Positions 5,527-5,767 of a DNA stretch of 5,767 bases are shown here, one piece after another. Below the pieces are notes generated by a model that saw only the letters and a program-made list of their open reading frames with translations, was not told the origin of the DNA and did no database searches. The DNA comes from Candidatus Altimarinota bacterium. GTDB lineage: Bacteria; Patescibacteriota; Gracilibacteria; GCA-2401425; JAJOLG01. The first letter of the stretch is position 1, and every line of letters begins with the position of its first letter. A program made the position numbers and the translations under genes. The stretch spans positions 1 to 5,767 of the forward strand of contig JAJOLG010000077.1 in the NCBI GenBank assembly GCA_021129445.1, given 5' to 3'.

Positions 5527-5767
5527 ATGCAAATTAAAATGAAAAATAAAGATACAATAATTTTACACGACCATTTTTTATATTATTGATGAGGAGAAAG
5601 GCTTGTTTCACTTCTTGCAAAATGACTCGATGCTGATTTAGCAACTTGATTTTTTAATCCAAATTCAATGCCGCCAGAAAATGTTTGATTTAAAAATCAA
5701 TTTATAAAACTATCAAAACCAACTTTTTCTCAATGATGGAGGCATTTTAAAATGATGTGGGTTTTTA
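5527..5767 (+). CDS. GT4-family glycosyltransferase, N-terminal part (runs off window)
   Basis: The frame is open from ATG 5527 to the window edge (80 codons). IILHDHFLYYGGGERLVSLL is the N-terminal strand, glycine loop and helix of GT4-type glycosyltransferases. The glycines GGG are UGA UGA GGA (5587-5595). LDADLATGFFNP follows as the second strand region. The rest of the N-terminal domain and the donor-binding C-terminal domain lie outside the window, so neither sugar nor completeness can be judged. ATG 5539, four codons in, gives MKNKDTIILHDHF, which fits the usual family start slightly better. It sits 97 bases after the WecG-like gene, behind a terminator, so it probably has its own promoter; a weak TAATAT lies at 5506-5511. 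With its neighbours it points to a glycan-assembly locus. Confidence 0.8.

Noticed and set aside
61-5767. Widespread pseudogenes or degraded genes caused by in-frame TGA
   Set aside because: TGA falls at conserved glycines, while TAA and TAG are absent within the frames, and all catalytic motifs are intact. This is recoding, not decay.
61-5767. UGA = Trp (Mycoplasma-type code 4)
   Set aside because: Conserved Trp residues use TGG (TDW and ALW in GT4, LGLW in SNase, LEW in WecG), and TGA positions match invariant Gly.
1-5767. CRISPR array, insertion sequence or prophage
   Set aside because: No regularly spaced repeats with unique spacers, no transposase or phage-like protein, and no terminal inverted repeats were found.

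Overview
The window reads coherently only if UGA is translated as glycine (NCBI genetic code 25). With UGA as a stop, every gene here except the small one at 1019-1240, which has a single UGA, breaks into many short pieces. With UGA as Gly, seven recognisable or plausible genes and one partial gene open up over almost the whole window. UGA falls at family-invariant glycines: VAMGSPKQE of WecG/TagA/CpsF, RGGAE and EDFG of GT4 glycosyltransferases, PGMDG of a response regulator, DGDT of a nuclease. Conserved tryptophans use UGG, so this is not the UGA=Trp code. This code, together with the very low GC content, points to Candidatus Absconditabacteria (SR1) or Gracilibacteria of the Patescibacteria/CPR. 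The phylum is inferred, because the window holds no rRNA or other marker. No gene has a recognisable Shine-Dalgarno sequence.

Left part, plus strand: a terminator of an upstream gene (11-39) is followed by a TPR lipoprotein (61-960) that has no ATG start. A terminator at 974-1010 lies between this gene and the convergent minus-strand block and can serve both.

Middle, minus strand: from a good promoter (2835-2862) run an OmpR-type response regulator (2812-2108), a membrane-anchored staphylococcal-type nuclease (2053-1250) and a 73-residue very basic small protein (1240-1019). An AT-rich perfect hairpin with a U-tract sits between regulator and nuclease. I read this as a regulator-controlled nucleic-acid degradation operon, which would suit a host-dependent bacterium that salvages nucleotides. 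That role is inference.

Right part, plus strand: a GT4 glycosyltransferase (3000-4163), a Phd/YefM-type antitoxin-like protein (4230-4574) whose end overlaps a WecG/TagA/CpsF glycosyltransferase (4567-5430), a terminator (5439-5465), and the start of a second GT4 glycosyltransferase that runs off the window (5527 onward). The three glycosyltransferases suggest a surface-glycan or secondary cell-wall polymer locus. The antitoxin-like gene has no toxin partner in view.

There is no gene-free stretch over 300 bases. The longest, 2813-2999, is the divergent promoter region between the regulator and the first glycosyltransferase. I see no tRNA, rRNA, CRISPR array, insertion sequence or phage gene.
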